Positions 8,517 through 15,422 of a DNA stretch of 64,000 nucleotides are shown here, in pieces. This DNA comes from Acidimicrobiia bacterium. Its GTDB lineage: Bacteria > Actinomycetota > Acidimicrobiia > Acidimicrobiales > Aldehydirespiratoraceae. The position numbers were made by a program, and so were the translations under genes. Where the stretch lies: the NCBI GenBank assembly GCA_022820805.1, contig JAJEEV010000041.1, positions 1 through 64,000 of the forward strand, read 5' to 3'. How positions within the stretch are numbered: position 1 is the first letter of the stretch; each line of letters starts with the position of its first letter. The notes under the pieces are model-generated. The model did no database searches. It worked only from the letters and a program-made list of their open reading frames with translations, and was not told where the DNA came from.

Positions 8517-10020
8517 GGACGAAGCCTCCAGCGGCGTCGAGCCTCATCCGCAACGAGAGCGCGGCCAGCACGTCGGCGGCCCGCAGCTCGCGGCCGCCGT
8601 CGTCGAGGTCCCGGATGGTGCGGGCCACGGTGCGGACCCGGCGCAGCCCTCGCGCGCTGAGACGGCCCTCGGCCAGCGCCGCCCTCAGCACTTCAGTGGC
8701 GGCGGTGTCCAGCGGGCCGTGCAGTTCCAGATCCGCTCCGGTCAGCTCGCTGTTGCACTCGACGCCCCGCTCCTGGGCCCGCCTGCGCACATCCGCCACC
8801 CGTTCGGCCACCTCGGCGCTGGGCGCGCTCGGGGCGGTGTCCAGCAGGTCGGCCGGATCGGGACGGTCCACCCTCACCACGAGATCGAGCCGGTCCACGA
8901 ACGGACCGGAGAGGCGGCGCTGGTAGCGGGCCAGCGCTCCCGGAGCGCACCGGCACCCGACCTTGCCGCCGGCCCCGCAGGGGCACGGGTTCATGGCCGC
9001 CACCAGCAGGAACCGGGCCGGGTGCTCGACCATCCCCTGCGAACGGGCCACCCGGATCATGCCTTCCTCCAGCGGCTGGCGCAGGGCGTCCAGCACCGAC
9101 GGGGCGAACTCCGCCAGCTCGTCGAGGAACAGCACGCCGCCGGTGGCCGCGCTCACCTCTCCGGGCCGGGCCCGGGCGGTGCCCCCTCCCACCAGGGCAG
9201 CCATCGACGACGAATGGTGGGGTGCCCTGAACGGCGGGCGGGTGACCAGCCCGTCGGGCAGCGCCAGCCCGGCAGCCGAATGGACCCGGGTCACCTCCAG
9301 GGCCGCCTCGGGCGACAGGTCGGGCAGCAGGCCCACGATCCGGCGGGCCAGCATTGTCTTGCCCGCGCCGGGAGGCCCGACCAGCAGCAGGTGGTGACCG
9401 CCGGCCGCGGCCACCTCCAGCGCCCACCTCGCCAGCGGCTGGCCGGCGATGTCGGAGAGGTCGGGATCGGGATCGGGCGGAACCGCCCGCAGCGCGGCGG
9501 GCGGCACGGGCCACGGCCCGGTGCCGGCCAGCGCGTCGAACAGCTCCCGGAGCGAGCCCACGGCCCGTACCCGGTCGCGGGCCACCAGCTCGGCCACCGT
9601 GCTGTCGCGGCCGGCCACGATCACCGTGGAGTGGTCCATGGCGTCGACCAGGGGAAGCGCGCCGGGCACCGGCCTCACCGAGCCGTCGAGTCCGAGCTGT
9701 CCCAGGACTCCGGTGTCGGCGATGGACGCCGCCTCGAGCTGCTTGTCGGCGACGAGGATCCCGACCGCGATGGCGAGGTCGAGCCCGGCGCCCGACTTGG
9801 GAACGTCGCTGGGCGCGAGGTTCACGGTGATGCGCCTCATCGGCCAGGTGAGCCTGCTGGACACGATGGCGGCCCGGACCCGGTCGCGGGCCTCCCGGCA
9901 CGAGGCGTCGGGCAGGCCCACGATGGTGAAGCCCGGCAGCCCGTCGGCCACATGGACCTCGACCGAGACGGCCTGACCCCAGACGCCGACGAGGGTGGCG
10001 GAGCGGACGGTTGCGAGCAT
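8509..10020 (-). CDS. comM: YifB/ComM-family magnesium-chelatase-like ATPase
   Basis: The product has 503 aa. The N-terminal domain (about 1-160) starts with the family-typical LVGVWGQAVSVEVHVADGLP and GLPDASCREARDRVRAA. An AAA+ domain follows with Walker A GPPGAGKTMLARR and Walker B LFLDELAEF. The C-terminal Mg-chelatase-type domain includes a CPCG...CRC cysteine cluster. In Vibrio and Haemophilus the homologue ComM is a branch-migration helicase acting on recombination intermediates during transformation. It is transcribed just before dprA with an 8-bp overlap. Function in this organism is inferred from the family. Confidence 0.92.
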   Translation of the reverse strand: MLATVRSATLVGVWGQAVSVEVHVADGLPGFTIVGLPDASCREARDRVRAAIVSSRLTWPMRRITVNLAPSDVPKSGAGLDLAIAVGILVADKQLEAASIADTGVLGQLGLDGSVRPVPGALPLVDAMDHSTVIVAGRDSTVAELVARDRVRAVGSLRELFDALAGTGPWPVPPAALRAVPPDPDPDLSDIAGQPLARWALEVAAAGGHHLLLVGPPGAGKTMLARRIVGLLPDLSPEAALEVTRVHSAAGLALPDGLVTRPPFRAPHHSSSMAALVGGGTARARPGEVSAATGGVLFLDELAEFAPSVLDALRQPLEEGMIRVARSQGMVEHPARFLLVAAMNPCPCGAGGKVGCRCAPGALARYQRRLSGPFVDRLDLVVRVDRPDPADLLDTAPSAPSAEVAERVADVRRRAQERGVECNSELTGADLELHGPLDTAATEVLRAALAEGRLSARGLRRVRTVARTIRDLDDGGRELRAADVLAALSLRMRLDAAGGFVHG

Positions 10021-10109
10021 GGCGGCCTCCTGAACCGGGAATCGGAGGCCGTCGTCTTTGCCGGCCGGCGGCTAGCCGGGCGCCGCTCCATGGAACGGCA
10101 GGAATAGAA

Positions 10110-10478
10110 CTATAGCACTTCTCGTGTATACCTGACCACGGAGCGTACCTGCCCCGCGTCCAGCACCTCATCGAAGCCGGGCATGGCTCGCACCCCTTCG
10201 ACGACGATGCGGATCTGCGCGTCGATGTCGGGGTAGCGCTGGATCATCAACCCCTCCGACAGCTTCGTTCCCCGGCCCCCGCCGCCGGCGTTGCCGTGGC
10301 AGTTGGCGCACCGGTCGATGTAGACCCGCCGCCCGTCCACCAGCTCCGGATCGACCGAGCCGTCCGCTGCCACAGGAACCTCCGGCACGTCGTCGGCGGC
10401 ACAGGCGCCGGCCACCCCGATGGAGGCGATGACGATCATCAGCAGGGGGAGGCGGGTCAGGCGGCGGCAGCGGAGCAT
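10110..10478 (-). CDS. Secreted or membrane-anchored mono-haem cytochrome c
   Basis: The product is 122 aa from the ATG at 10476-10478. Residues 1-26 are a signal/anchor (Arg-rich n-region, then PLLMIVIASIGVAGA, followed by Cys26, which could be lipidated although the lipobox is weak). The class I cytochrome c fold has a CANCHG haem site (Cys57, Cys60, His61) and a likely axial Met99 (AMPGF). It would carry electrons on the outer face of the membrane. An alternative start at 10541 is rejected because it would overlap the divergent small gene at 10525. No oxidase subunits or c-type maturation genes are nearby. Confidence 0.85.
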   Translation of the reverse strand: MLRCRRLTRLPLLMIVIASIGVAGACAADDVPEVPVAADGSVDPELVDGRRVYIDRCANCHGNAGGGGRGTKLSEGLMIQRYPDIDAQIRIVVEGVRAMPGFDEVLDAGQVRSVVRYTREVL

Positions 10479-10512
10479 GGCGCGGTGTGGTGCGGGCGGG
10501 GCGCCGGCCCAC

Positions 10513-10518
10513 GATACT
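10513..10518 (+). promoter_or_regulatory. Possible leaderless -10 (GATACT)
   Basis: GATACT followed by 6 nt and then ATG at 10525. The first base departs from TANNNT, but the spacing matches the other leaderless starts in the window. Confidence 0.3.
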
Positions 10519-10524
10519 TGGGCC

Positions 10525-10635
10525 ATGGGATTCGACCCCACCCGACCCCACCGGCGCCGGCCCGCAGATCTTGTCTTCGTGGCCGCGGGACTGCTCGTGG
10601 CCGTCGCTCTGGTGGTGTGGGCGCTGGTGGGCTGA
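10525..10635 (+). CDS. Small single-span membrane protein (36 aa)
   Basis: A 36-codon frame: 14 residues rich in Arg and Pro, then one hydrophobic span (LVFVAAGLLVAVALVVWALVG) reaching the stop. The positive residues predict an N-in, C-out orientation. It is divergent from the cytochrome c gene (46-bp gap between starts) and ends 4 nt before the GTG of the next small gene, suggesting a two-gene transcript. The family is not recognised. Small tail-anchored proteins of this kind are common in actinobacteria but have no assigned role. Confidence 0.55.
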   Translation: MGFDPTRPHRRRPADLVFVAAGLLVAVALVVWALVG

Positions 10636-10639
10636 GGCT

Positions 10640-10837
10640 GTGGACGATCCTGAGCGCCTCGGAGAGGTGGAGGTCCGCTTCATCCAGTCCTACCGGGCGG
10701 CCAAGGACTACACCTGCCCTCACTGCAACCGGGCCATCCCGGCCGGTACCGGCCACTACGTCGTCGTGCCGACTGAGGTGCCCGACCTGCGCCGCCACTG
10801 GCACCGTGGATGCTGGGACAGGCGCGCCGCCCGCTAG
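10640..10837 (+). CDS. Small zinc-ribbon-like protein (65 aa), conserved in actinobacteria
   Basis: GTG start 4 nt after the preceding stop; 65 aa. It has a CPHC pair (Cys26, Cys29) and a distal RRHWHRGCW block (His53, His55, Cys58), a likely four-ligand zinc site. The same pattern (YTCPxC...RHWHxxCW) is found in small actinobacterial proteins often labelled ATP/GTP-binding protein without evidence. It ends overlapping the convergent yraN gene by 4 bp (10834-10837). Function unknown. An in-frame upstream start at 10487 is rejected because it runs through the membrane-protein gene in another frame. Confidence 0.7.
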   Translation: MDDPERLGEVEVRFIQSYRAAKDYTCPHCNRAIPAGTGHYVVVPTEVPDLRRHWHRGCWDRRAAR

Positions 10838-11292
10838 AACGCGTTCTCTATCACGTCGACCTCCACACCGGTGACGGTGGCCACGTCGAAGCGGACCCGT
10901 CCCCGGCGGCCGCTGGCTTCGAGCCATCGGGCCGCCAGCGACCGTATGCGGCGCTGCTTGCGCCAGTCCACCGCCTCGGCGGCCGCGCCGAAGCGCTCGG
11001 AGCGCCGCGCCTTCACCTCGCAGAACACGATCTCGCCGTCGCGGAACAGCACCAGGTCGAGTTCGCCGCCACGCACCCGCCAGTTCCGGTCCAGGATCTC
11101 GTAGCCGGCCTCGGTGTACCAGCGAGCAGCTCTGCGCTCTCCCCAGGCTCCCCTCGCCTGTCTTGAGCGGTCCGGGGCTCCGGAGGCCCGGTCCGACGGG
11201 TTGACCGCCGGGTCAGCGATAACGCTTTTCCTTGACCTTGGCCGCCTTGCCGACGCGGTCGCGCAGGTAGTACAGCTTCGCCCGGCGCACAT
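10834..11292 (-). CDS. YraN-family (UPF0102) endonuclease-like protein; start codon uncertain
   Basis: The conserved domain is clear: [34 protein letters not shown] (the D...ExK pattern of the restriction-endonuclease-like fold) and a C-terminal VRFDVATV. The start is odd. Between the rplS stop (11213-11215) and the conserved domain there is no ATG, GTG, TTG or CTG in frame. The first canonical start is the ATG at 11290-11292, about 80 bp inside rplS in another frame, and this is the start given. An ATC at 11218-11220 overlapping the rplS stop is the only other nearby candidate. The conserved part alone is about 120 aa, the normal family length. Role unknown; the fold suggests DNA processing. 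Confidence 0.75.
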   Translation of the reverse strand: MCAGRSCTTCATASARRPRSRKSVIADPAVNPSDRASGAPDRSRQARGAWGERRAARWYTEAGYEILDRNWRVRGGELDLVLFRDGEIVFCEVKARRSERFGAAAEAVDWRKQRRIRSLAARWLEASGRRGRVRFDVATVTGVEVDVIENAF

Positions 11293-11560
11293 CGCCCCGA
11301 GTGACGGGCTCGATGCGGTCGATGATCGGTGTGTGCACCGGGAAGGTCCGCTCCACACCCACGCCGAAGCTCACCTTGCGCACGGTGAAGGTCTCGCGCA
11401 CGCCGCTTCCCTGGCGCCTGATCACCACGCCCTCGAAGACCTGGGTGCGGGCCCGGTTGCCCTCCACCACCTTCACGTGCACCCGGACGGTGTCGCCCGG
11501 GGAGAACTCGGGAATGTCGTCGCGAAGGCTCTGGGCGTCGACTAGGTCGGTGGGGTTCAT
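11213..11560 (-). CDS. rplS: 50S ribosomal protein L19
   Basis: The product has 115 aa, the usual length. It contains family-typical [41 protein letters not shown] and the C-terminal [17 protein letters not shown]19 sits at the interface of the two ribosomal subunits. It follows trmD in the same direction (46-bp gap), as in most bacteria. In mycobacteria lepB and rnhB follow rplS; here yraN follows directly. Confidence 0.97.
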   Translation of the reverse strand: MNPTDLVDAQSLRDDIPEFSPGDTVRVHVKVVEGNRARTQVFEGVVIRRQGSGVRETFTVRKVSFGVGVERTFPVHTPIIDRIEPVTRGDVRRAKLYYLRDRVGKAAKVKEKRYR

Positions 11561-11606
11561 GACGGCCTCCGCTCACCTTGGCCAGTACGGCCGGGGCCGG
11601 CTGAGT

Positions 11607-12362
11607 CTACGGCTGCCGCCCCTCGCCTCCACCGCCGTCCAACCCGTGTGAGTCGAGCAGTTCCCGCTCCTCGTCAGTGAGGCCGCCGCGGGCCTCGATC
11701 AGGTCGGGACGGCGCTCGAGGGTGCGGGCCAGCGACTGGGCCCGCCGCCAGCGGGCCACCCGTGCGTGGTCGCCCGACAGGAGCACATCGGGCACCGGCC
11801 ACCCCCGGAACTCGGCCGGGCGGGTGTACTGCGGGTACTCCAGCAGCCCGTCGCTGAAGGACTCCTCGACCGCGGAGGCCTCGTTGGACAGCACACCGGG
11901 CACGCAGCGCCCCACCGCCTCCAGCACGACCAGCGCGGCCGCCTCCCCTCCGGCCAGGACCACGTCCCCCACCGACAGCTCCCCGTCCACCAGATGCTCG
12001 CAGACCCGCTCGTCGACGCCTTCGTAACGGCCGCACAGCATCGAGAACCCGGTCCCGGAGGCCAGCTCCCGGGCCACGGCCTGGTCGAAGCGCCGGCCCG
12101 CCGGAGACAGGTAGAACAGGGGCCGGGGCGGGTCTGCCGCCTCCACCGCGTCGAACACCGGCTGCGGCATCATCACCATGCCCGCTCCCCCGCCGAAGGG
12201 GGCGTCGTCGACGCTGCGATGACGGTCGGTGGCGGCCGACCGCAGGTCGTGGACCCTCACGTCGAGCGCGCCCGCGGCACGGCTGCGCCCGATCACGGAG
12301 GTCGAGGCCATGGTCTCGACCAGATCGGCGAAGATCGTGAAGATGTCGATCCTGAAGCTCAC
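11607..12362 (-). CDS. trmD: tRNA (guanine-N1)-methyltransferase TrmD
   Basis: The product is 251 aa from a GTG at 12360-12362. It is a SPOUT-class enzyme that methylates G37 of tRNAs to prevent frameshifting. Visible features are GGGAGMVMMPQP, the knot region LCGRYEGVDERV...SVGDVVLAGGEAA and the NEASAVEESFSDGLLEYPQYTRP block. The GTG start is overlapped by the TGA of a 25-codon micro-ORF in repeat copy A (GTGA), which itself begins on the rimM stop (ATGA). Translation may therefore be coupled rimM to micro-ORF to trmD. Confidence 0.97.
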   Translation of the reverse strand: MSFRIDIFTIFADLVETMASTSVIGRSRAAGALDVRVHDLRSAATDRHRSVDDAPFGGGAGMVMMPQPVFDAVEAADPPRPLFYLSPAGRRFDQAVARELASGTGFSMLCGRYEGVDERVCEHLVDGELSVGDVVLAGGEAAALVVLEAVGRCVPGVLSNEASAVEESFSDGLLEYPQYTRPAEFRGWPVPDVLLSGDHARVARWRRAQSLARTLERRPDLIEARGGLTDEERELLDSHGLDGGGGEGRQP

Positions 12363-12436
12363 GGCGCCCTCCCGCTCCCCTCGATCTCAGATCGCCCGCG
12401 AACAGGTGAGAGCCTGTCGCCTTGCAGTGGTGTCAT
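12359..12436 (-). CDS. Micro-ORF in repeat copy A bridging rimM and trmD (25 aa)
   Basis: ATG at 12434-12436 overlaps the rimM TGA (ATGA). The frame runs 25 codons, begins MTPLQGDRLSPVRGRS and ends in TGA at 12359-12361, which overlaps the trmD GTG (GTGA). Both overlaps are of the type used for translational coupling. The peptide has no recognised domain, and its sequence may not matter; it is derived from the 137-bp element. Whether it is translated is inference. Confidence 0.4.
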   Translation of the reverse strand: MTPLQGDRLSPVRGRSEIEGSGRAP

Positions 12437-12526
12437 TCCCGCTCTTGTTGGCTGCGCTCACGGGCCGCTCGGGCCACGGCCTCGCGCCGTATGGGCCGCG
12501 CTGTCCCACCTTTTCGCTCGGCCTCT
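12391..12526 (-). repeat. 137-bp dispersed element, copy A (upstream of trmD, inside the 3' end of rimM)
   Basis: The conserved core (about 12434-12500) matches the other copies, with an AGAGGCCGAGCG end at 12515-12526. Other copies have a stop codon just before this end; here the codons are CCC AGA, so the rimM frame reads through the core and ends in the element's own TGA. Confidence 0.8.
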
Positions 12527-13074
12527 GGGCCGGATCCCTCGAAGAGCCCGTCGGGCACGTCCACGTCGATGCGCTCGCACGGCACCGAGGCCACCACGAA
12601 GCGCAGCGGCACGAGGGTCCCGTCGGCCAGCTCCAGCAGGTCCCCGGCCGGGTTGGCCACGACAGAGGCCACCGGGCCCCGGTCGACGCCGGACTGGTCC
12701 ACCACCCGGGCGCCGATCAGCTCATGCACCCAGGTCTCGTCGGGATCGTCGATGGGCGCAGCCTGAAGGACCAGGCCGCGCAGGCCCTCCGCCTTGCTGC
12801 GGTCGTCGATGCCCTCGAAGGCGACCAGATGCCGCTGGTTGTGGGGGCGGGCCGCAAGCACGCGCAGCACCCCCGCCGCGGTGTGCAGCTCCGATCCGGG
12901 CGCCAGGCGCTCGGGGCGGTTCGACACCAGCGTCACCGTCACCTCGCCGGCGGTGCCGTGAGGCCGGCCGACGCGGCCGATGTCGAGCAGGGGCCCGGCC
13001 GGGGCCCCGGCGGCGCCCGATGGCTCAGCGGCGGGGCTTCCAGTTGAGTGCTCCTCGCGTCGCAGCGGCGTCAT
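12433..13074 (-). CDS. rimM: 16S rRNA processing protein RimM with repeat-derived ends
   Basis: The product is 213 aa; RimM is usually about 165-180 aa. The body has LLDIGRVGRPHGTAGEV, the RimM N-barrel, and a PRC-barrel second half (VHELIGARVVDQSG, LVPLRFVVASV, IDVDVPDGLFE). RimM binds S19 and assists 30S head assembly. Both ends come from the 137-bp element. The start ATG and about 16 N-terminal residues lie in copy B. The last 34 residues (ending VARAARERSQQERE) lie in copy A, where the stop codon that normally abuts the element has been lost. The C-terminal tail is very basic and acidic, and probably a helix. Its stop overlaps the next micro-ORF. Confidence 0.93.
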   Translation of the reverse strand: MTPLRREEHSTGSPAAEPSGAAGAPAGPLLDIGRVGRPHGTAGEVTVTLVSNRPERLAPGSELHTAAGVLRVLAARPHNQRHLVAFEGIDDRSKAEGLRGLVLQAAPIDDPDETWVHELIGARVVDQSGVDRGPVASVVANPAGDLLELADGTLVPLRFVVASVPCERIDVDVPDGLFEGSGPEAERKGGTARPIRREAVARAARERSQQERE

Positions 13075-13162
13075 TCCCGCTCCTGTTCGCTGCGCTCACG
13101 GGCCGCTCGGGCCACGGCCTCGCGCCGTATGGGCCGCATCGTCGCCCATTCGCTCGGCCTCT
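13026..13162 (-). repeat. 137-bp dispersed element, copy B (between khpA and rimM)
   Basis: Begins, in the sense of transcription, as TAA-GAGGCCGAGCG at the khpA stop. It contains the common core (13071-13136) and the GCGGGAATGACGCCGCTG segment whose ATG is the rimM start. The distal arm is diverged. Confidence 0.8.
13071..13139 (-). CDS. Micro-ORF in repeat copy B whose stop overlaps the rimM start (22 aa)
   Basis: ATG at 13137-13139, 22 codons ending in REAVARAARERSEQERE, TGA at 13071-13073 overlapping the rimM ATG at 13072-13074 (ATGA). It begins 23 nt after the khpA stop. The peptide is the generic product of the element core. The overlap suggests ribosomes finishing it could reinitiate on rimM. 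Translation is unproven. Confidence 0.4.
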   Translation of the reverse strand: MRPIRREAVARAARERSEQERE

Positions 13163-13416
13163 TAGTCGACGAACTCGACCTCGATGTCCACATCGTCGCG
13201 CGATCCGGCCGCCCGCACCACGGTGCGGATGGCATGCGCGACCCGGCCCCGCTTGCCGATGACGCGGCCCATCTCCCCCTGGGCGACGCGCACGTCGAGG
13301 CGTACCGCTCCGCTGCCCGCGGGCGACGCGGTGACCTGCACGGCGTCGGTGTCGTCGACGATGCTGGTGACCACGTAACGGCACATGGCCTCGGCGGTGG
13401 GTGCCAGGTCGGTCAC
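13162..13416 (-). CDS. khpA: KH-domain RNA-binding protein KhpA
   Basis: The product is 84 aa with a single KH domain; the GXXG loop is IGKRGRVAHAIRTVVRAA. KhpA proteins bind RNA as dimers or with KhpB/Jag and affect cell shape and translation in Gram-positives. It lies between rpsP and rimM as in most actinobacteria. Its start overlaps the rpsP stop by 4 bp (ATGA). Its TAA stop directly abuts repeat copy B. Confidence 0.95.
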   Translation of the reverse strand: MTDLAPTAEAMCRYVVTSIVDDTDAVQVTASPAGSGAVRLDVRVAQGEMGRVIGKRGRVAHAIRTVVRAAGSRDDVDIEVEFVD

Positions 13417-13718
13417 TGGTCGCTCTCCGCAACGCTTGCTGCGGCGGTGCCGGGATTCCCGGTGCCGCGGAAGTCGTCCCAGGCCCCGCTGATCTTCAGC
13501 AGCTTCTCAACCCTCTCGGTCGGCTGGGCACCGTGGCGCAGCCAGTGCAGTGCCCGCTCGTTGTCGATCCGCACGACGGAGGGGTCCTGGCGGGGCTCGT
13601 AGATCCCGATGATCTCGATGAAGCGCCCGTTGCGGGGCGCGCGAGTGTCGGCGGCAACGACGCGGTAGGTGGGCTGCTTCTTCTTCCCCATCCGCATCAG
13701 GCGCAACTTGACGGCCAA
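13413..13718 (-). CDS. rpsP: 30S ribosomal protein S16
   Basis: The product is 101 aa. AVKLRLMRMGKKKQPTYRVV, FIEIIGIYEPRQDP and IDNERALHWLRHGAQPTERV are diagnostic. The start codon is TTG (13716-13718), supported by GAGG about 7 nt upstream in the minus strand. The C-terminal tail is Ala/Ser-rich. It overlaps khpA by 4 bp; both belong to the ffh-rpsP-khpA-rimM-trmD-rplS series. Confidence 0.97.
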   Translation of the reverse strand: MAVKLRLMRMGKKKQPTYRVVAADTRAPRNGRFIEIIGIYEPRQDPSVVRIDNERALHWLRHGAQPTERVEKLLKISGAWDDFRGTGNPGTAAASVAESDQ

Positions 13719-13756
13719 TTTGAATCCTCTGATCTCTTAGGCGACTCAACGAAGGG

Positions 13757-15223
13757 TCAATTGAACCCGGGCCAGTCACCCTTTTCCAACCCTGGGAGGC
13801 TCAGAGGCGCCTTGGAGGCCGGTGCCGGACCCTTGGGGGTGGTCCGGCCGCCGCTGCGTCGCTGGGACCCGGACCGCTGCTTGGCCCGCCCCGACTGCTT
13901 GGACGACCGGGCTCTCGATCCAGCGGGGGCCCGCTTGCCGCCGAGGCCTCCGAGTCCCTTCATCATCGACCGCATCTGCTTGAACTGGTCGATCAGCGAC
14001 TTCACGTCGGCCGGCCGGCAGCCCGAGCCGGCCGCGATGCGCTGGCGGCGGGACGCGTCGATGATGTCGGGATCGGCGCGCTCTGCGGGCGTCATCGAGT
14101 GGATCATTCCGGTGATGCGGCCGATGCGACTGTCGTCGATGTCGGCGCTGCGCAGCTCGCGGGGCACGCCGGGCATCATGCCGATGAGGCTGCGCAGGTT
14201 CCCCATGCCGAGCACCTGCTGCATCGTCGACAGGAAGTCGTCGAGGGTGAAGGTGCCCTCCAGCAGCCTGGTCGCGGTCTGTTCCGCCTGCTCGGCCTCG
14301 AACGCGGACTCGGCCTTGTCGATGAGCGTCTCGACGTCGCCCATCCCGAGGATGCGGCTCGCGAGCCGGTCGGGGTGGAACGGCTCGAAGTCGTCGAGCT
14401 TCTCCCCGACCGAGGCGAAGGCGATGGGCCGGCCCACCACCTCCTTGACCGACAGCGCCGCCCCGCCCCGGGCGTCGCCGTCGAGCTTGGTGAGGATCAC
14501 GCCGTCGAGGGCCAGTGACTGGTGGAAGGCCCGGGCCGAGTTGACCGCGTCCTGGCCGACGGTGGCGTCCACCACCAGGAACGTGTAGTCGGGCTTGACC
14601 GCCTTGGAGATGCGCCGGACCTGGTCCATCATCTCGGCGTCGATGGCCAGCCGGCCGGCGGTGTCGACGATCACCACGTCGCGCCCGGTGCGGGTCGCCT
14701 CGGCCAGCGAGGCCGACGCGGCCTTGACCGGGCTGCGGGAGTGGCTGAACACCGGCACGCCGACACGCCCGCCGAGGGTGCGGAGCTGCTCCACCGCGGC
14801 GGGGCGCTGCAGGTCGGCGCCCACCAGCAGCGGGCTGCGCCCCTGGCGCAAGAACCATTGGGCCAGCTTGGCCGCGTTGGTGGTCTTGCCTGTTCCCTGG
14901 AGTCCAGCCAGCAGCACCACGGTGGGCGGCTTCGACGCGTAGGTGAGGGCCAGCCGCTCGCCTCCGAGGCTCTCGGTCAGCTCCGACAGGACGATCTTGA
15001 CCACCTGCTGGGCGGGGTTGAGGGCCCGCGACAGCTCCTCGCCCACGGCGCGCTCGCGGATGCGGGCGGTGAGGTTCGAGACGACGTCGAGGTTGACGTC
15101 CGCTTCCAGGAGCGCGACCCGGATCTCGCTCAGCGCGGTGTCGACGTCATCAGCCGAGAGCCGCCCCCGCCCGCGGAGCTTCGTGAAGGCGGCCTCGAAG
15201 CGATCGGTGAGGGTCTCGAACAT
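13757..15223 (-). CDS. ffh: Signal recognition particle GTPase Ffh (SRP54)
   Basis: The product is 488 aa with the N, G and M domains in order. G-domain motifs include LAGLQGTGKTTNAAKLAQWF (P-loop), DTAGRLA and TKLDGDARGGAALS. The M domain (about 320-430) carries the RIxxGSG-type signature RIAAGSGCRPADVKSLIDQF. The C-terminus is a Ser/Arg/Lys-rich low-complexity tail. Ffh with 4.5S RNA binds signal sequences on ribosomes and docks with FtsY, encoded just upstream. TAGGGT sits 9 nt upstream of the ATG, so ffh probably has its own promoter downstream of repeat copy C. Confidence 0.97.
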   Translation of the reverse strand: MFETLTDRFEAAFTKLRGRGRLSADDVDTALSEIRVALLEADVNLDVVSNLTARIRERAVGEELSRALNPAQQVVKIVLSELTESLGGERLALTYASKPPTVVLLAGLQGTGKTTNAAKLAQWFLRQGRSPLLVGADLQRPAAVEQLRTLGGRVGVPVFSHSRSPVKAASASLAEATRTGRDVVIVDTAGRLAIDAEMMDQVRRISKAVKPDYTFLVVDATVGQDAVNSARAFHQSLALDGVILTKLDGDARGGAALSVKEVVGRPIAFASVGEKLDDFEPFHPDRLASRILGMGDVETLIDKAESAFEAEQAEQTATRLLEGTFTLDDFLSTMQQVLGMGNLRSLIGMMPGVPRELRSADIDDSRIGRITGMIHSMTPAERADPDIIDASRRQRIAAGSGCRPADVKSLIDQFKQMRSMMKGLGGLGGKRAPAGSRARSSKQSGRAKQRSGSQRRSGGRTTPKGPAPASKAPLSLPGLEKGDWPGFN

Positions 15224-15232
15224 GGCCGAGCC

Positions 15233-15238
15233 ACCCTA
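15233..15238 (-). promoter_or_regulatory. Predicted -10 (TAGGGT) of ffh
   Basis: TAGGGT followed by 9 nt and then ATG gives a very short leader. The same hexamer precedes uvrD, xthA and the SDR gene. Confidence 0.4.
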
Positions 15239-15265
15239 CCGAAGGCCCAACGCCGCGTCGCTCCG

Positions 15266-15285
15266 CCTATTCGCTCGGCCTCTTA
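15266..15285 (-). repeat. Solo 3' remnant of the 137-bp element next to copy C
   Basis: CCTATTCGCTCGGCCTCTTA matches the right terminal repeat of the element (15404-15422) at all but a few positions and abuts the left end of copy C. It looks like a tandem or older, deleted copy. Confidence 0.55.
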
Positions 15286-15422
15286 GGGGCCACGCGGATA
15301 GGTACGAGCCGGTCTCGGTGCAGCGGTGTCATTCCCGCTCTTGTTCGCTGCGCTCACGGGCCGCTCGGGCCACGGCCTCGCACCGTATGGGCCGGATTCG
15401 CGCACCTATCCGCTCGGCCTCT
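15285..15422 (-). repeat. 137-bp dispersed element, copy C (between ftsY and ffh); reference copy
   Basis: 138 bp. The left end AGGGGCCACGCGGATAGGT (15285-15303) is an imperfect inverted repeat of the right end ACCTATCCGCTCGGCCTCT (15404-15422), 16 of 19 positions. The core GGGCCGCTCGGGCCACGGCC lies between. The right end is fused to the ftsY TAA stop. The core carries a 21-codon micro-ORF starting at 15332 and ending at 15267, which is not in contact with ffh. Confidence 0.85.

Noticed and set aside
10479-10541. Extended cytochrome c start at 10541
   Set aside because: It would overlap the divergent 36-aa gene and its predicted promoter and adds a non-hydrophobic leader before a good signal peptide.
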